Source: Nocardia acidivorans NBRC 108247
GTDB lineage: Bacteria > Actinomycetota > Actinomycetes > Mycobacteriales > Mycobacteriaceae
Direction of reading: 5' to 3'
DNA length: 64,000 nt
Assembly (NCBI RefSeq): GCF_001625085.1
Contig: NZ_BDAW01000006.1
Location: 86,902-150,901 of the forward strand
Part shown: one piece after another, positions 61,313 through 64,000 of the stretch
Layout: every line of letters begins with the position of its first letter
Numbering within the stretch: position 1 is the first letter of the stretch
Program-made: the position numbers and the translations under genes
Notes under the pieces: generated by a model
Databases searched by the model: none
The model's input: only the letters and a program-made list of their open reading frames with translations
What the model was told of the DNA's origin: nothing

Positions 61313-64000
61313 TCAGAGCAGGGCGGCCGCACCTTCCACGCCGTGTGGCAGGCGGCGGCGGTTGGGGGAGCCCAGGGCGGCGGCGAGGTCGGTGCCGTCG
61401 TGTTCGGCCAGCAGATCGTCAGCGTCCCAGACCAGCAGGGTGGCGCTGACGGTGTTCTCGGCGGCGGAGTGCGCGAGATCGTAATGCGCGCAGGCGGGGA
61501 CGTGCGTGTAGGTGATCCAGAGGTCGTATCCGGTCATGAACAGGTCGAGGTCGAATTGCACCGACAGGCCCAGGAGTTCGCTCTTACCGTTGTCGTCCAC
61601 GCCCGCGAAGGCTTCGTCGAGGGCGAGCAGGCGCGGGGCCTGCGGATCGGCGGAGTCCAGCATGACGTGCGCGGCGGCGAAGAGCGGCAGGTGCAGGGAG
61701 ACCGACTGTTCGCCGCCGGAGAGCGCGCTGTGCCGGGCCACGGTGAGCCGGTCCTCGGTGCCGTCGGAGGTGATGATGGTGAACGAGAACGCCCGCCAGG
61801 TGCGGTAATCCAGGGTGGCGGCCAGGATCTCCGGGAACGAGCGCTCGGGGTGCGCGGCGCGGGCGGAGCGGATCTCGGACGCGAAATGCGAACGGATGGT
61901 GGCGAGATCGTCCGGGGTGAGTTCGGAGGAATCGCGGTCCAGCAGTTTGCAGACCGCGCGGGCGGGCTCGGACAGCGCATCGGCCAGCACCCAGTGCACG
62001 CCGATGGTATTGCCCGAGGACATGCGCCGCTGCTTCATCTCCATACCCATGCGATTGATGAGATCGCGTGCGTCACCGGTGCGTTCGTGAATCTGCTGAG
62101 CCAGCCCGGTGAGCAGGGCGTCCTCCAGGATGCGCCGCTCGGAGTCGGTGAGCAGCAGCTCCTGATCGCGGCGGGCGCCGCCGATGCGCTCGGCGAAGTC
62201 CGCGAGCGAGGAGAGGCCGTGGTCGTCGTGCACCTGGACCACGGTGAGCCCGTCCGCGGCATCCCAGTGCAGGCGGTAGTCCTGCCGGGCGGCGGTGAGC
62301 GCGGCGTCGAATTCCTGTAGCGCGGCGGTGACCGCGCTGCGGGTGCTCTTGCGGGTGGCCTCCCCGGCGCGCACCGAAGCCGTTGCGGTGGCGAGGTTCT
62401 GGAAGAGTTCGGCGACCTCGTCAGGGAGCACCTTGGGCTCCTGCTCGGGATCACCGTTCTCGATCCGGTACAGCAGCTGTTCCGGAGTCGACCAGGCGGC
62501 ATCGCTACTGGGCCAGCGGCTTTCGACGGGCGCGCCCAGCAGGCTCAGTAGATCCGGTCGCGCATAGGGGGCCAGATGCCGCACATCGGCGAGCAATTCG
62601 GTGAGCGCGGTGCCCAGGGCGGCATGTGCGGCCCGGTGCGCGCCCTCGGCGGTGCCGACGGCCTCGATGGCCTCGTGCGCGGCCTTGCGCGCCGCCTTCT
62701 GTTCCGCCCGTGCGGCATCGATGCGTTCGCGGGCGAGCTCGAGTTCGCGGTCGATATCGGCGGCTCCGGCGCCGAGCGCCTCGCGCAGGGTCTCCAGTTT
62801 GCGCCGCTGCTCCTCGTAGCCGCTGCGGGCGGCCTCGGCCTCCTCCGCGAACGCCTCGGCGAGATCGGTGGCCTCGTCGAGGCGGTCCCCGGATTCGCGG
62901 GACCGCTCGTGCTCGCGCTGATGGTCACCGCGCAGGCGCAGCAGGGCGGTTCCGGCATTCTCGAAGTGCCGCACCGCCGCCGCGAGCGCATCCAGCTCCG
63001 CCGGGTCGCGCGGAGCCCTGTGCTCGGCGGCGATGGCGCGCACCTTCTTGTCGGCGGCCGAATACTCACCGACCGCCTGATCGAGATCCCGCTCCGCCTG
63101 CGCGGCGGCCTCCGACCGGGACCGCAGCATGCCCGCGGCCTCCGAAACAGCCCGCAGGGCAGCGGTGACGGCGGTGGTGCGCGGCAAAGCCTTGGCGGCG
63201 GCCGAAACCCGCGCCAACTCCTCGGTGGCGGCGCGCTCCTCATTCAGCGCGTCCTCGACGGCGGTCTCGGCGGCTTCGATGGCCGCGGCCAATTCCGCGA
63301 GCCGCAGTTCCCGCCGCCGTGCCCGCGCGGTGGTGCCGATGAACTCGGCGTCCCCCTTGAAGTGTCGCCCGACCTGCACGCCCTGCCGGTAGCACCCATC
63401 GGTGGCGATGGTGAACAACTCCGCCACGCCCGCAACCGAATTCGGGACCATGGGAACGCTCGCGGACTTCGGACGTGCATCGGCCGCGGCGAGGGAGGTG
63501 CCCGTCCCAGCGGCGGGCGTGGTCATGCCTTCCGCCGTCGCCGCGGGGTCCGAACCCGCTGAGTTCGGACGCCCATCGGCCGGGGCGGCGTTCGTATCGG
63601 CCGATGGGCTGTGTCCCGCCGCCGGTTTCGTGCCCTTGGCCTTGGCGGTGCCGCTGCCCGGTGCGGCTTCGTGCAGGGCGATCGAGGCGAGGACGTCGGC
63701 GACGGTCTGGCGCGGCACGGTGAGCGCGTCGGAATCGTCCTCCACCACAAGCACATCGGCGAGGGTGCGGCCGCTCGGGCGCTGCGCCTCGGGCAGCGGC
63801 ACCAGGAACTGGTCCGAAGCGTGGTCCGGGAGTGCGGAATCGGCGCACACCCAGCCGTCCAGCAGATTCGCGGCCTGGAGTGCGGCCTCGATGCCCGCCG
63901 CCGCCTCCGGGGCCACGTGGTCGGCGAAGCGGACCAGTCGCCACAGGGGTGCGCCGGGGCGGTCACCGCGCACATCGGTGCGCGCGGCGAATCCCTGTGG
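61313..64000 (-). CDS. jetC: Wadjet type III JetC (TIGR02680), N-terminal part outside the window
   Basis: The last 896 residues of an SMC/MukB-like ATPase; the frame is open to base 64000. Seen here: PLWRLVRFADHVAPEAAAGI, a low-complexity insert (about 110-200 of the visible part), SVAGVAELFTIATDGCYRQG, long coiled coils (about 230-480), MKQRRMSSGNTIGVHW, the ABC signature ALSGGEQSVSLHLPLFAAAH, Walker B PRLLALDEAFAGVDDNGKSE and FMTGYDLWITYTHVPACAHY. This C-terminus is that of TIGR02680 proteins, which with JetA/B/D cleave invading plasmid DNA. The full length is usually above 1300 residues. jetA and jetB should lie upstream, outside the window. No jetD follows. Confidence 0.85.
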   Translation of the reverse strand, partial: PQGFAARTDVRGDRPGAPLWRLVRFADHVAPEAAAGIEAALQAANLLDGWVCADSALPDHASDQFLVPLPEAQRPSGRTLADVLVVEDDSDALTVPRQTVADVLASIALHEAAPGSGTAKAKGTKPAAGHSPSADTNAAPADGRPNSAGSDPAATAEGMTTPAAGTGTSLAAADARPKSASVPMVPNSVAGVAELFTIATDGCYRQGVQVGRHFKGDAEFIGTTARARRRELRLAELAAAIEAAETAVEDALNEERAATEELARVSAAAKALPRTTAVTAALRAVSEAAGMLRSRSEAAAQAERDLDQAVGEYSAADKKVRAIAAEHRAPRDPAELDALAAAVRHFENAGTALLRLRGDHQREHERSRESGDRLDEATDLAEAFAEEAEAARSGYEEQRRKLETLREALGAGAADIDRELELARERIDAARAEQKAARKAAHEAIEAVGTAEGAHRAAHAALGTALTELLADVRHLAPYARPDLLSLLGAPVESRWPSSDAAWSTPEQLLYRIENGDPEQEPKVLPDEVAELFQNLATATASVRAGEATRKSTRSAVTAALQEFDAALTAARQDYRLHWDAADGLTVVQVHDDHGLSSLADFAERIGGARRDQELLLTDSERRILEDALLTGLAQQIHERTGDARDLINRMGMEMKQRRMSSGNTIGVHWVLADALSEPARAVCKLLDRDSSELTPDDLATIRSHFASEIRSARAAHPERSFPEILAATLDYRTWRAFSFTIITSDGTEDRLTVARHSALSGGEQSVSLHLPLFAAAHVMLDSADPQAPRLLALDEAFAGVDDNGKSELLGLSVQFDLDLFMTGYDLWITYTHVPACAHYDLAHSAAENTVSATLLVWDADDLLAEHDGTDLAAALGSPNRRRLPHGVEGAAALL

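Overview
The window is high-GC actinobacterial DNA with many GTG starts and dense ATGA stop/start overlaps. It most likely comes from a mycolic-acid genus such as Nocardia. The gene content fits this: an EthA-type monooxygenase, an F420-type luciferase-like oxidoreductase, RecBCD, a class I fumarase, a DUF222/HNH protein and a Wadjet JetC of the TIGR02680 type. No rRNA, tRNA or CRISPR array was recognised. Both ends cut through a gene (ureC on the left, jetC on the right).

Left part (1-17.6 kb): the end of ureC is separated from ureF-ureG-ureD by about 9 kb. The separating block holds an O-methyltransferase, a PadR regulator broken by an amber codon, a YchJ-like protein, a TetR/MFS exporter pair, a membrane protein, an SDR enzyme, and a decaying IclR-controlled glyoxylate operon. 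In that operon tartronate-semialdehyde reductase is intact but is flanked by two gene remnants. After ureD come two tandem secreted glycine-zipper paralogues with a duplicated leader, an NDH-2 and a secreted serine beta-lactamase-like protein.

Middle (17.7-47.4 kb): recC-recB-recD with a 33-codon ORF stitched between recB and recD by two ATGA overlaps; an ethA homologue; a hut operon (hutU, NCS1 permease, hutI, hutG) facing its HutC repressor across a palindromic operator that overlaps a good promoter, with no hutH in the window; a DUF222/HNH gene followed by an imperfect inverted-repeat element of about 370 bp; a TetR-controlled aldehyde dehydrogenase/SDR pair with a readable promoter and two operators; a HemK-like methyltransferase/HAD pair; folD; an L,D-transpeptidase; a formimidoyl-THF cyclodeaminase-type protein; and an LLM oxidoreductase.

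Right part (47.4-64 kb): a complete stressosome-type partner-switching operon (RsbR, RsbS, RsbT, RsbX-like phosphatase, a fusion of RsbU and RsbW activities, and an RsbV-like STAS protein), preceded by a promoter resembling stress sigma factor (SigB/SigF) promoters. No sigma factor gene is present. Then come MarR and XRE regulators, class I fumarase, a VanY-like peptidase, a metallophosphoesterase, a four-helix membrane protein, a truncated MFS gene, and the C-terminal two thirds of a Wadjet type III JetC. The gene expected after jetC (jetD) is not there. A dispersed GGATCC-type repeat lies exactly between jetC and the truncated MFS gene. Two further copies of this repeat, each with its own short tandem array, sit near 3.2 and 42.5 kb.
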